Virus record (IMG/VR): IMGVR_UViG_3300027985_000872
Location: 1 to 64,000 of that record
Length of the DNA: 64,000 bases
Source of the DNA: a virus
Strand: one strand, 5' to 3'
The number at the start of each line of letters is the position of its first letter. Positions within the stretch are counted from its first letter, which is position 1. Under the pieces are notes generated by a model. The model was not told the DNA's origin. It saw only the letters and a program-made list of their open reading frames with translations, and ran no database searches. A program made the position numbers and the translations under genes. Positions 13,972 to 21,688 of the stretch are shown in pieces.

Positions 13972-14047
13972 GCTCCTGTGGTGCAATGGTCTAGCATGAG
14001 GTCCTTATAAGCCTTAGATTCAGGTTCGATTCCTGGCAGGAGTACCA
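13972..14047 (+). tRNA. tRNA-Ile(TAT)
   Basis: 76 nt. Acceptor GCTCCTG/CAGGAGT, T-arm TCAGG/CCTGG, encoded CCA. The loop CTTATAA gives TAT, reading AUA. The anticodon stem is either AGGTC/GCCTT with a mismatch, or GAGGT/GCCTT with an 8-nt loop. Confidence 0.82.
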
Positions 14048-14051
14048 TTAA

Positions 14052-14127
14052 GCTGGCATAGTTAAATGTGTTATAGCACTAGCTTTGTAACCTAGTATTC
14101 TCAGTTCGATTCTGAGTGCCAGCTCCA
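14052..14127 (+). tRNA. tRNA-Thr(TGT)
   Basis: 76 nt. Perfect acceptor GCTGGCA/TGCCAGC, anticodon loop TTTGTAA on stem CTAGC/CCTAG with C31-C39 unpaired, T-arm CTCAG/CTGAG, encoded CCA. Confidence 0.88.
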
Positions 14128-14169
14128 TTTAAGAATTATATAGTATAAAAGATTCCAAAGGAGAAATAA

Positions 14170-14324
14170 ATTGAATCTAAAATATGCACAAAGTGCAATG
14201 AAACTAAACCAATTGAAGAATTTTCTTGGAAGATAGAGCATGGTCTATAGAACATATATTAGAAGAGATAGCTAAATGCGAGGTGTTATATGCTAACTGT
14301 CATGCGGAAGAGCATGAGAAATAA
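14170..14324 (+). pseudogene. Remnant of an HNH homing endonuclease
   Basis: SD-like AAGGAG precedes a frame reading ESKICTKCNETKPIEEFS, the usual zinc-knuckle N-terminus of phage HNH nucleases, which stops after WKIEHGL. A second frame overlapping it reads WSIEHILEEIAKCEVLYANC then HAEEHEK and a stop, the usual C-terminal HNH/zinc end. The catalytic middle is missing and the frames do not join, so this is a decayed mobile gene within the tRNA cluster. Confidence 0.72.
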
Positions 14325-14331
14325 GTATTAA

Positions 14332-14406
14332 GGGTGTCTAGTATAACGGTAGTACTGCAGCCTCCAAAACTGCACAGTGAGGGTTCGAATCCTTCGGCGC
14401 CTGCCA
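14332..14406 (+). tRNA. tRNA-Trp(CCA)
   Basis: 75 nt. Acceptor GGGTGTC/GGCGCCT with G-T pairs, anticodon loop CTCCAAA on stem GCAGC/ACTGC with C31-A39 unpaired, T-arm GAGGG/CCTTC, discriminator G as in bacterial Trp tRNAs, encoded CCA. Confidence 0.9.
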
Positions 14407-14408
14407 TA

Positions 14409-14419
14409 AACCGATTCGA
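14409..14419 (+). promoter_or_regulatory. AACCGATTCGA motif, copy 3
   Basis: Starts 3 bases after tRNA-Trp and lies 26 bases before the ATG at 14446, so it likely drives or controls the gene after the tRNA cluster. Confidence 0.6.
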
Positions 14420-14445
14420 CAAGTACAATATACGAGAGGTATCGC

Positions 14446-14928
14446 ATGAATATATTTGTCACATCATTATCACCAACAAGATCTGCTAAATTTCTGGATA
14501 ATAAGCGTCTCGTAAAGATGGTACTAGAAACTGCTCAACTACTTAGTACGGCACTTAGGTATCATGGATCTACTGATGATGTATATAAAGCCACTCATGT
14601 AAATCATCCAGCTAGTATATGGGTACGACAGAATAAATCTAACTATAAGTGGTTACTAGCTCATTTCAGAGCGCTCAACGAAGAGTACACGAGGAGATAT
14701 GGTAAGATCCATAAGAGTTCTAGTAAATGGAACTTATTCAAGAACGGCATCAACTTGTTGCCTGCCGGTAAACGAACGATGTTTGCTAACTGTGCGGCCA
14801 ACAGTGAATTAAACTTAAACTTCAAGCACCTGCCAGTATTAGAGGCTTATAAAAAGTACCTGTATAAGCGCTTCACTGGAGATAAGAAACCAGCATTATG
14901 CAACTGGAGTTATAGTGAAACACAGTAA
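14446..14928 (+). CDS. Conserved phage protein (MNIF...KRLVKMVLETAQLL family)
   Basis: 160 residues, SD CGAGAGGTATCGC. The pattern MNIFVTSLSPTRSAKFLDNKRLVK, then HVNHPASIWVRQNKSNYKWL and EYTRRYGKIHKS, belongs to a widespread phage and bacterial family with conserved His, Trp and Arg. Some databases label such proteins as pyrimidine-dimer glycosylase-like; I cannot verify that and see no T4 DenV signature. Treat function as unknown, possibly DNA repair. Confidence 0.7.
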   Translation: MNIFVTSLSPTRSAKFLDNKRLVKMVLETAQLLSTALRYHGSTDDVYKATHVNHPASIWVRQNKSNYKWLLAHFRALNEEYTRRYGKIHKSSSKWNLFKNGINLLPAGKRTMFANCAANSELNLNFKHLPVLEAYKKYLYKRFTGDKKPALCNWSYSETQ

Positions 14929-15091
14929 AAAACTATCAATGATGTTCATAATGTATATGCTAGACATAGTTGATGCTAAATATGTAAAAGAGAATTGTAC
15001 GTACCATGAATCACAGGGGATTCTCATGGTTGCTAAATTTCACTTCATCAATCATAACGCTCAATGGCCAAAAGACATTGACGGCCTGTAG
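14915..15091 (+). CDS. Hypothetical 58-residue protein
   Basis: GTG at 14915 with SD GGAGTTATA overlaps the previous gene; an ATG at 14939 is an alternative. The frame runs to TAG at 15089. It contains NCTYHESQGILMVAKFHFIN. Plausible because spacing and SD fit, but no family is recognised. Confidence 0.45.
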   Translation: MKHSKKLSMMFIMYMLDIVDAKYVKENCTYHESQGILMVAKFHFINHNAQWPKDIDGL

Positions 15092-15110
15092 ACATAGTAA
15101 AAATAATACT

Positions 15111-15120
15111 TGGTATAATA
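15111..15120 (+). promoter_or_regulatory. TGGTATAATA extended -10 motif, plus copy 1
   Basis: TG-n-TATAAT arrangement in the gap before the gene at 15229. No clear -35. Matches the copy at 15201 and five minus-strand copies elsewhere. Confidence 0.6.
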
Positions 15121-15200
15121 AGACTCTTCAGAAAAAAGAAGCACATCAAAAAAATCCTACAACCAGGAAAAATCATTATCTTAACCACTATGTTGATTTA

Positions 15201-15210
15201 TGGTATAATA
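15201..15210 (+). promoter_or_regulatory. TGGTATAATA extended -10 motif, plus copy 2
   Basis: Lies 18 bases before the ATG at 15229, with an AAGGAG SD in between; the resulting leader would be about 12 bases. Confidence 0.65.
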
Positions 15211-15228
15211 TAGAGATAAGGAGATACC

Positions 15229-15831
15229 ATGGATGAGATATTAGAGAAGAAAGCAGCTGAATTAGAGAAACTTCTAGAAGACCTACAGGCACTAGAACCG
15301 TTAGAAAAAGCCTGTCCGAGATGCGGTAAGCCATCCAAGAACTCATCTAATCCATCTGGTAGATGCGCTTCATGCCTTGAGACACTAGCAGCCAACAAGA
15401 AGAAACCTGGTCACTGGCAGAGAGCTCAGACTAAAGCCGACGACGCCCTTCGTAGACAAGACGGTAAAAACGGAACAGCCTCGAAAAAGTCCTCTGGAAG
15501 AGGTACAAGAAAATCAATAGTAAAACAAATACAATCAGCAGAGAAGAAAACAGGTGAGAAACTATCACCAGATCGTAAAGATAACTCTAAGGGTTATGCT
15601 GCATCAAATACTAGAGCAGTTCCTGAAAAGTTAAATCGCGGACGTCACAAAGTTGACGGTAAGAAACTAGCCGCTTGGAGAAAGAAGGTCAAGAAATCAG
15701 AACTCGAAATAGATGACTTCCTGACACTGCTTCGTAGTCGAGCTTATCAATCAAATCCCGAACTAGCTAAATCTTTGGAAGACTTAACAAATGAAGATTT
15801 AGTAGAATTACTAGATGAGGGAATTCTTTAA
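15229..15831 (+). CDS. Putative HNH-like zinc protein
   Basis: 200 residues, SD AAGGAG. N-terminal coiled coil (1-30), zinc ribbon CPRCG at about 29-33 with CASC at about 46-49, a Lys/Arg-rich linker, then LSPDRKDNSKGYAASNTR followed by PEKLNRGRHKVDGKK. The DRxDxxxGY...N-x-R pattern resembles the second half of HNH nucleases that bind or cut DNA. A classic His-Asn-His triad is not clear, so it may be catalytically inactive. Two tandem TGGTATAATA promoters precede it. Confidence 0.6.
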   Translation: MDEILEKKAAELEKLLEDLQALEPLEKACPRCGKPSKNSSNPSGRCASCLETLAANKKKPGHWQRAQTKADDALRRQDGKNGTASKKSSGRGTRKSIVKQIQSAEKKTGEKLSPDRKDNSKGYAASNTRAVPEKLNRGRHKVDGKKLAAWRKKVKKSELEIDDFLTLLRSRAYQSNPELAKSLEDLTNEDLVELLDEGIL

Positions 15832-16084
15832 AGATCTTTTAAACGAACTAATCAGAGACTATCGCTATGCGTATGATAAACGCGAGTATGTCCTCTATTT
15901 CCTAGAGCGCATCATACTATTAAAACCAGCAAGAAAAACTAAACTATATAATACCGTGGTATACGACGGGCAGACGATCAACGACATGCTAGAAGACCAG
16001 CTGTGGTATGTTATGGCAAAACTACACATTCTTGGTCCTATCTGGAGAAAGAGATTCCGCCTCGACAACAAAGAAGATTTATAA
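15815..16084 (+). CDS. Hypothetical basic helical protein
   Basis: 89 residues, overlapping the previous gene by 17 bases. Helical and aromatic (LLNELIRDYRYAYDKREYVL), Lys/Arg-rich. Function unknown; it may partner the HNH-like protein to which it is translationally coupled. Confidence 0.6.
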   Translation: MREFFKDLLNELIRDYRYAYDKREYVLYFLERIILLKPARKTKLYNTVVYDGQTINDMLEDQLWYVMAKLHILGPIWRKRFRLDNKEDL

Positions 16085-16115
16085 TTTCGTATAATACTGT
16101 AATGAGGAGAATATA

Positions 16116-16331
16116 ATGACTATCGATGAACTAAAAGAGATAATAGATGCTGTACACGCAATCGATCCTCTAATGGAGGTTATGACATATTCCGGTCCTG
16201 AATGTTACGAGCTAGATCATGTCGATGTTAAGAAAGTAAAATATAAAAGACATTATCCGGGTGATTATGCATGGGATGACTGGTTGATTGACGATAGTGA
16301 GGGTTCCAAAGACGTATTATTATTGGAGTAA
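16116..16331 (+). CDS. Hypothetical acidic protein
   Basis: 71 residues, SD GAGGAGAATATA, with a TATAAT 25 bases upstream. Acidic, Asp/Tyr-rich (HYPGDYAWDDWLIDDSEGS). No known family. Ends one base before the next start. Confidence 0.6.
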   Translation: MTIDELKEIIDAVHAIDPLMEVMTYSGPECYELDHVDVKKVKYKRHYPGDYAWDDWLIDDSEGSKDVLLLE

Positions 16332-16332
16332 T

Positions 16333-16965
16333 ATGAAAAGAGCATGTACTATATGGTTTACCTCAGATTTACACTTCGGACATAAGAGTGTAAAGGATTT
16401 TCAACCTGATAGACCTGGTAACACCGTAAGTGAACACGATGAGGCACTCATCAGAAACTGGAATAAAAACATTGGTCCAGCCGATACCGTTATTGTTCTG
16501 GGCGATGTATTCTTCAGTGGATCGACGTATGCGCGCTCTATAATGAATAGATTAAACGGAAACAAGATACGCGTGAGAGGAAACCACGATAGTTGGTCTC
16601 ACACTCAAGCTATAGCGAGTGGCTTTTCTTTCTCATGTGATTATCTGGAAATGACTATAGCTGGTCAAAAAGTAATACTAAGTCATTATCCTTATAGATA
16701 TACATTCTGGCAAGAAGTTAAAGCCTTTATAAAAAATCCATTTCGTAAGAAACCTCGTTATTCAGAACGTAGACCGAGAAACGAGGGTGAGTGGTTATTG
16801 CACGGTCATACACACTCTTATAAGATACTCAGAAACAAGATGATACATGTTGGAGTAGACGCTTGGAACTATCGTCCGGTACATATATCACATATTGAGA
16901 ACATTATTCAGACTGGAAAACTACCTAAAAATTTACCTAAACAGATTCGAGATAGACAAAGATAG
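16333..16965 (+). CDS. Calcineurin-like metallophosphoesterase
   Basis: 210 residues from ATG 16333 (SD TTGGAGTAAT). All five motifs are present: SDLHFGH (11-17), GDVFF, GNHD, SHYP and HGHTHS, giving the usual two-metal site. The domain fits small phage and bacterial phosphoesterases of the YfcE/MPP-type. Substrate unknown; candidates are cyclic nucleotides, nucleic-acid ends or phosphoproteins. A separate recombination nuclease of the same superfamily lies at 53473-54483. Confidence 0.88.
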   Translation: MKRACTIWFTSDLHFGHKSVKDFQPDRPGNTVSEHDEALIRNWNKNIGPADTVIVLGDVFFSGSTYARSIMNRLNGNKIRVRGNHDSWSHTQAIASGFSFSCDYLEMTIAGQKVILSHYPYRYTFWQEVKAFIKNPFRKKPRYSERRPRNEGEWLLHGHTHSYKILRNKMIHVGVDAWNYRPVHISHIENIIQTGKLPKNLPKQIRDRQR

Positions 16966-16991
16966 GGTAATATTTTTTTGGAGGGGTAGAT

Positions 16992-17540
16992 ATGGATGTT
17001 GGTTCTTTTATTTGGGGGTTTTTAACATGTACTGGATGTGTACTGATGGTGCTACCTAAGGTAGTAAACAATCATCGTAAAGCAGATAGAGATATTATCA
17101 GGCATCTATCAAATGATGTTGTTATTCTAAAAGATAAAATAAAGTATTTGACAACCAAGAGACAGGTACCCGAGCCTATAATCCCAGAAACCACAGAACA
17201 AGATAACTGGGAAAAACTAAAGAAGATTAATGATCTAGCAAGAGAAATTGATGAACTTAGTGCTCATATAGAGATGCCATCAAAAAATCAACTACACTCT
17301 ATATTTAAGAACGATCTGATTAGAAAGGCCAAGGGGTTGATAGAGCAAAGAGATAATCTTCTATTAGAGATATGGAATAGTGGATTTAATCCATCGATAC
17401 CAGTTGAACAAGAAGATGGTAGTATGGTCAGAATGAATCTAAGAGACGCACTAGCAGACAAATTCAACAGCATAGAGAAAAAAGAACCAAAGAAAAGCCA
17501 TCTTAGACTAGTAAAGGATAACGAAAATGAGGATTCCTAG
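16992..17540 (+). CDS. Hypothetical membrane-anchored coiled-coil protein
   Basis: 182 residues, SD GGAGGGGTAGAT. Residues 4-24 are a membrane span (GSFIWGFLTCTGCVLMVLP), followed by long helical segments. Overlaps the next gene by 14 bases. Function unknown. Confidence 0.65.
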   Translation: MDVGSFIWGFLTCTGCVLMVLPKVVNNHRKADRDIIRHLSNDVVILKDKIKYLTTKRQVPEPIIPETTEQDNWEKLKKINDLAREIDELSAHIEMPSKNQLHSIFKNDLIRKAKGLIEQRDNLLLEIWNSGFNPSIPVEQEDGSMVRMNLRDALADKFNSIEKKEPKKSHLRLVKDNENEDS

Positions 17541-17808
17541 AAGAAAACCAGACTGTACTTATGTATCAGATACTGATAATCTTGTTGAGCTGTGGTTCGA
17601 TGAGATGGTTTTAACAACGTCTAAAGACGACGACATTAAGATAATGTGTCTATCTCGCGATGGAGATAAGTTATTAGCTTTTGCTCCAGCTATTGAAAGA
17701 AATAAGAAAACCTATTATCAAAAAGTAGAGCTAGATAGTAAGTGTGTTATTAAAGAATGGCAAGAATATCTAGCAAATAAAGAAATTAACAACATATTGG
17801 AGGAATGA
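17527..17808 (+). CDS. Hypothetical protein
   Basis: 93 residues, coupled by overlap to both neighbours. Beta-rich, with ends reading KEWQEYLANKEINNILEE, which faintly resembles the QKAY...ELL ending of the 315/5430/5709 family. Function unknown. Confidence 0.6.
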   Translation: MRIPRRKPDCTYVSDTDNLVELWFDEMVLTTSKDDDIKIMCLSRDGDKLLAFAPAIERNKKTYYQKVELDSKCVIKEWQEYLANKEINNILEE

Positions 17809-18086
17809 TGACTCCCGAAGAAGCAGCGAAAAAACTAATTGAACTAGATGCGAGAAAACCAGCGATCAAAGCATACTATGAAGAAGTAGCTGAGTGCCTG
17901 GAAATTCTCGGTGTTGATGCACACTTTCAAGACGACGAAGATGGAACTGTTTTTCTAGTGGAAGAACAAACAGGTCGTTTCGTTACTTTCGATAAACTGC
18001 GATATGTTCGCACTAAGAAAGCAGATGAGGTGCGCGGTGAATTATCCAAGAAAAGAGCTAAAGAACTCGGATACGACGTCGAATAG
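17805..18086 (+). CDS. Hypothetical acidic protein
   Basis: 93 residues (ATGATG start, the second ATG at 17808 equally possible), SD TTGGAGGA. Alpha/beta with DDEDGTVFLVEEQTGRFVTF, like a small modified beta-hairpin domain. Function unknown. Confidence 0.6.
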   Translation: MMTPEEAAKKLIELDARKPAIKAYYEEVAECLEILGVDAHFQDDEDGTVFLVEEQTGRFVTFDKLRYVRTKKADEVRGELSKKRAKELGYDVE

Positions 18087-18105
18087 TAATTGCGATACAC
18101 TTAGT

Positions 18106-18141
18106 GTCTTCGGTATTTAGTCTAATTCTAATACCGAAGAC
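18106..18141. repeat. 12-bp perfect inverted repeat in the leader of the HAD gene
   Basis: GTCTTCGGTATT at 18106-18117 and its exact complement at 18130-18141, with a 12-nt loop. No T tract follows, so it is not a standard terminator. It lies 21 bases before the next ATG and could be an RNA processing or stability hairpin, or a protein-binding site. Confidence 0.75.
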
Positions 18142-18162
18142 GATTTACATCATGGAGGCGTC

Positions 18163-18804
18163 ATGGAGATTCAGAAAAAAGAAGAATCAAAGAAAAGAAA
18201 GAGAAGACCATATGCAGTGGTTCTTGACTACGATGATACATGTGTAGATTTCATCGGTTTCTTATGTACTCTACATAATCATTTACATGGGACCTGCATG
18301 ACGCGCCGCGATGTTGTAAACTGGTGTTTTAGTGATATCGATATGAAAGATGCGAGAGGGCATACCGTAACAGGTGCAGAATTCAACAGCACATTCAAAG
18401 AATGGGAAAACGACGGATTATATGCATCGTTGCCAGCACTGAAAGATGCTAGAAGAGCAATTGATCTAATGAAAACACTGGGTTACAAGGTTATTATATT
18501 AACAGCTAGAGATGAGAAGTATCGTAAACAGACAGAACTTAATGCTATGCATCAGCATTTAAAGTATGATGAATTACACTTCTCAAATGATAAAGTTAAG
18601 ACCATTCGTGAATTAAGTAAGGTCTATAACATAAAGATGTTTGCTGATGATAAGGCATCTACAGTTATATCTATTGCTGAGAAATGTAAAGTAAAACACG
18701 TTTTCTTGATTGATCAAGAGCATAACTCTGATATAGATGATGATGACATCGTAAGAGTTAAAGATATTATGGAGACGATACGTTATCTCCCGGATGTGTC
18801 TTAA
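18163..18804 (+). CDS. HAD-superfamily phosphatase, 5'(3')-deoxyribonucleotidase-like
   Basis: 213 residues, SD TGGAGGCGTC. Motif I is LDYDDTCVDF (Asp22 nucleophile, Asp24), motif II VIILTAR, motif III KVKTI (Lys), motif IV MFADDK. These are the four HAD motifs and the cap size fits NT5C-type deoxynucleotidases, which hydrolyse dNMPs. A Lys/Arg-rich leader (res. 4-15) is extra. Consistent with a phage that reshapes host nucleotide pools; substrate not proven. Confidence 0.8.
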   Translation: MEIQKKEESKKRKRRPYAVVLDYDDTCVDFIGFLCTLHNHLHGTCMTRRDVVNWCFSDIDMKDARGHTVTGAEFNSTFKEWENDGLYASLPALKDARRAIDLMKTLGYKVIILTARDEKYRKQTELNAMHQHLKYDELHFSNDKVKTIRELSKVYNIKMFADDKASTVISIAEKCKVKHVFLIDQEHNSDIDDDDIVRVKDIMETIRYLPDVS

Positions 18805-18806
18805 CA

Positions 18807-18965
18807 GTGAAAGAGTACTCAAGAGAAAATATAGACTTCGAACACGCTTGTCAGTGTGTTTTTGATCTATTAAGGATGATGAGTCGTCTAGATATAGATA
18901 TTTCTAATATTTGGCTTTCTTCGTTTTATATTGATCTTTATGTGTGTTACCACATGACTACGTAA
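18807..18965 (+). CDS. Hypothetical 52-residue protein
   Basis: GTG 18807, two bases after the previous stop, runs to TAA 18963-18965. Contains FEHACQCVFDLLRMMSRLDI and a hydrophobic C half. The SD is weak, so existence is uncertain. Confidence 0.4.
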   Translation: MKEYSRENIDFEHACQCVFDLLRMMSRLDIDISNIWLSSFYIDLYVCYHMTT

Positions 18966-18971
18966 AATCTT

Positions 18972-18982
18972 AACCGATTCGA
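18972..18982 (+). promoter_or_regulatory. AACCGATTCGA motif, copy 4
   Basis: Lies 52 bases before the ATG at 19035; a TAATAT follows 13 bases later and could be a -10. Confidence 0.62.
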
Positions 18983-19034
18983 AATTTTATTGTGATAATA
19001 TATAAACTTATACGAATCAGTTATCGGAGGAATA

Positions 19035-19766
19035 ATGTTTACAGATAGCGTTTATCAAAATATGGATGAGATATCGCAACTAGTAGAACCTTTTCAATGT
19101 AAGTTCAATGCGGAATTAGCTAAATTACCAGAAGAAATTCAAATCACATATGAGATCTTAGAGAAACATGCGAGATTCCATAGCGGCTCATACGGCATTT
19201 CCTCTTTCCCTGTGGATAGTATTATAGTATTGACATGCCGTGAGGTCGGTGCAAATTACGAGATTCTAAAAGATAGGCGCTATATAGATTATAATGAAGA
19301 TCTATATAAGATATGGATTGAACAAGATGCAACGATAGATTTTGAGAAAAAGACTTTAGCCGGCGACATTAAATTAATTAAGGCAAAAGAGGCTTTAACA
19401 GATGAAGAATTATATAGTAAAGTAATTAATAACTTAGATGGTACACTATACAGTACCATGTATAAAGCTTCAAATGTATCTAAGGCTAACGTCAATGAGA
19501 TAGCTGAAATATTTGATATTGAGGGTGTTAATAAAGTAAAAAGCATTAGAGATAAAAAGAACACCCTGATAAAAGGCTTATTATCGCAGTTTGAAGATCG
19601 TAAGATAAATATACGCGATTTGGAATTAGGTTTTCGCTTTGCAGATTGGATAAAGGCATATCTATGTCGCGGTAACTTAGCTGCTATTAAAAATCTAACA
19701 TTATTTAAGGTGATGATGTTAAACGGTCTGCCGATCTATAGTTTAGATAATGAGGAGCCATTATAA
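19035..19766 (+). CDS. Hypothetical protein
   Basis: 243 residues, SD ATCGGAGGAATA. Helical, with a KSIRDKKNTLIKGLLSQFED segment. No recognised fold. First gene behind the fourth AACCGATTCGA motif and coupled by a one-base overlap to the next gene. Confidence 0.65.
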   Translation: MFTDSVYQNMDEISQLVEPFQCKFNAELAKLPEEIQITYEILEKHARFHSGSYGISSFPVDSIIVLTCREVGANYEILKDRRYIDYNEDLYKIWIEQDATIDFEKKTLAGDIKLIKAKEALTDEELYSKVINNLDGTLYSTMYKASNVSKANVNEIAEIFDIEGVNKVKSIRDKKNTLIKGLLSQFEDRKINIRDLELGFRFADWIKAYLCRGNLAAIKNLTLFKVMMLNGLPIYSLDNEEPL

Positions 19767-20263
19767 TGGATAATCTTAAAACACTTAAAGAGAAGATATC
19801 ACAGTTAAAACCCAGTGATTCTATTTTCCACATTATTAAAGGATGGGGTGACGAACTTAGGTTTGTAAAACTCGGTGTGGAAGAGAATTCTTCTCTCATA
19901 ACAATGGACGATTTCATAAAATATAGATTCTCAGAGTTTTTTAATGGAAACACCATGAGATTCGAGATTGATGAAGAGAAGATATATAATAATGTCATAT
20001 ATGATTATAAACGTGAATTCTTTAGAGTCTTCGATTTAGTGTGTCCAGCTAAGAAACCAAGACAAACTAAGTTTTTTAAAGAATTTGATTCATTCTATAA
20101 TAATATTGTTTATAGTGATAACAGTGGAGATGAGTTAAACAATACCGTGATATCTTTGGTTAATTATTTTAATGCAAACAAAGACAGTATGAATCCAGAT
20201 ACAGTTCATGGTAAAAACATGTACAATCTTCTTCGAGCTTTAATTAAGAAATATAGAAAATAG
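19766..20263 (+). CDS. Hypothetical protein
   Basis: 165 residues, ATG overlapping the previous TAA by one base. Mixed helical protein, Lys/Phe/Asn-rich. Function unknown; probably partners with its upstream neighbour, given coupling. Confidence 0.6.
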   Translation: MDNLKTLKEKISQLKPSDSIFHIIKGWGDELRFVKLGVEENSSLITMDDFIKYRFSEFFNGNTMRFEIDEEKIYNNVIYDYKREFFRVFDLVCPAKKPRQTKFFKEFDSFYNNIVYSDNSGDELNNTVISLVNYFNANKDSMNPDTVHGKNMYNLLRALIKKYRK

Positions 20264-20271
20264 GAGAACAT

Positions 20272-20652
20272 ATGGCGACAAAAACAAGAACAAACAGGGT
20301 CGTTACCAACGAGGACATTGAGAAGTATGACCCCATGATCGAATCATGGTTGCGCAAATCAGTAATTAAAAACTGGAATGAGGCAGATATGGGGAAACAA
20401 AATGGAGAAATATCTTTAGGTAACTCAGGTTACACGATGAATGACATACGTCAGCATCTTAGATGCGAGGTATTGATTGCACTAAAGAACTACGATCCGT
20501 CGCGTAAAGCAAAAGAGAGTACTTTTGTATATGGACATCTCTATAATCGCATCGGACAACTGATGAAAAAATTAACAGGTAAGTCTATGGGGTATGGTGT
20601 ATGGACTAATAACCTCGAAGAAGTATTACAAGAGATAAATATAGACGATTAA
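20272..20652 (+). CDS. Sigma-70 region-2-like protein
   Basis: 126 residues, SD TAGGAGAACAT. Residues about 60-105 read IRQHLRCEVLIALKNYDPSR, then STFVYGHLYNRIGQLMKK. This matches the sigma region 2.1-2.3 pattern in which a xxGL-x-ALxxYDPxKG-xFxTYAxxxIR core binds the RNA polymerase clamp and -10 DNA. No region 4 is present, so it resembles minimal phage sigma factors (T4 gp55 is a functional parallel). It could read the phage's own promoter motif. Confidence 0.65.
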   Translation: MATKTRTNRVVTNEDIEKYDPMIESWLRKSVIKNWNEADMGKQNGEISLGNSGYTMNDIRQHLRCEVLIALKNYDPSRKAKESTFVYGHLYNRIGQLMKKLTGKSMGYGVWTNNLEEVLQEINIDD

Positions 20653-20661
20653 GAGGTATCT

Positions 20662-20778
20662 ATGTTGAGAATATTTAAAAAGACAGCAGTAGCAATTAAG
20701 ATGCATGTATTTATCTTTATAATGGGGACTATCTGGGTTGATAAAAAATACAATGCTAATTATACAGAGAGATATTAA
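20662..20778 (+). CDS. Small membrane-associated peptide
   Basis: 38 residues, SD AAGAGGTATCT; the last A of TAA is the first A of the next ATG. Basic leader then hydrophobic FIFIMGTIWV. Precedes the lipoprotein gene and may be its partner. Confidence 0.5.
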   Translation: MLRIFKKTAVAIKMHVFIFIMGTIWVDKKYNANYTERY

Positions 20779-21137
20779 TGAGATTTCTGTTATTAGCAAT
20801 TTTATTACTATGTGGTTGTAGTAAAAATCAAGATATTGCAGATAAAAAGATTTACAATGATCTTAAACCACCTACAAAACACAATGTAAAAACTAATCTA
20901 TTTAGGGTGGGTGACTGTATTATTCATCATCTTGACCTAGAAAACCTTCAAAAAGATATGAATGAATGGGAAAGAGAACCCGTCTTATACTATAAAATAA
21001 CAAAAGTTGGTAAAGTAAAGTATGGCGTACTTGCTTTCGTAACTGACATGAAAAAACCAACACAGGGTCTTCAGCGAATAACCTGGTTAACTAAAAAAGA
21101 CTATCTATTAACTAAGTGCCCTGAGGAGTTACAATGA
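20778..21137 (+). CDS. Putative lipoprotein
   Basis: 119 residues. Signal peptide RFLLLAILLLCGC with lipobox LLCGC (Cys14), then a soluble Lys-rich domain with GDCIIHHLDLENL. Overlaps the adenylate-kinase-like gene by four bases. Probably anchored in an outer leaflet; role unknown. Confidence 0.7.
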   Translation: MRFLLLAILLLCGCSKNQDIADKKIYNDLKPPTKHNVKTNLFRVGDCIIHHLDLENLQKDMNEWEREPVLYYKITKVGKVKYGVLAFVTDMKKPTQGLQRITWLTKKDYLLTKCPEELQ

Positions 21138-21688
21138 ACGTCGTAGTACTATTAGGTCCTCCTGGTTCTGGTAAATCTACTCATGCTAAGTTGTTAGCTA
21201 AGAATATCCCATCGTGTTCTTGGATGTCTATGGGTGATTTACTGCGTGATGAGATAGAATCTGGTAGTGAGATAGGTGAACAAATACAGCGTACAGTGGC
21301 AAACGGCGAACTAGTGCCAAATGATGTATGTTATAAGCTACTTGAACCGTTCTTTCTTAGTTCGTTGCGCGACACGTTTATAATAGATGGTTTTCCAAGA
21401 AGTCTTAATCAAGTTTCGATATTAGATGATTTCTGTATAAAACCTATTATCATAGAGATAAACTGTACTTACGAAATAGTACTTGACAGATTAACGCGCA
21501 GGTGCCGTGACGACGATACAGAAACTGTGATAAAACACAGATACGATGTATATACTTCTGATACTACAGAGGCGATAAAGAAAATGCGCAAAAAGTATAA
21601 AGTATATAAGGTATACGGCGGAGATGACATAGATGTCATTCATGAAAAAATACGCAAGATAATAGAGGAGAACAATGAAGATATATAA
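21134..21688 (+). CDS. Adenylate-kinase-family nucleotide monophosphate kinase
   Basis: 184 residues. P-loop GPPGSGKST (8-16), MGDLLRDEI as the NMP-binding segment, IDGFPRSLNQ, and LTRRCRDDD with a short lid. The layout is that of adenylate kinase, shorter than E. coli Adk (214), with no zinc or long LID. It is translationally coupled to the thymidylate-synthase-family gene, so it may phosphorylate that enzyme's product, as T4 gp1 does for hydroxymethyl-dCMP. Plain AMP kinase activity is the alternative. Confidence 0.82.
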   Translation: MNVVVLLGPPGSGKSTHAKLLAKNIPSCSWMSMGDLLRDEIESGSEIGEQIQRTVANGELVPNDVCYKLLEPFFLSSLRDTFIIDGFPRSLNQVSILDDFCIKPIIIEINCTYEIVLDRLTRRCRDDDTETVIKHRYDVYTSDTTEAIKKMRKKYKVYKVYGGDDIDVIHEKIRKIIEENNEDI

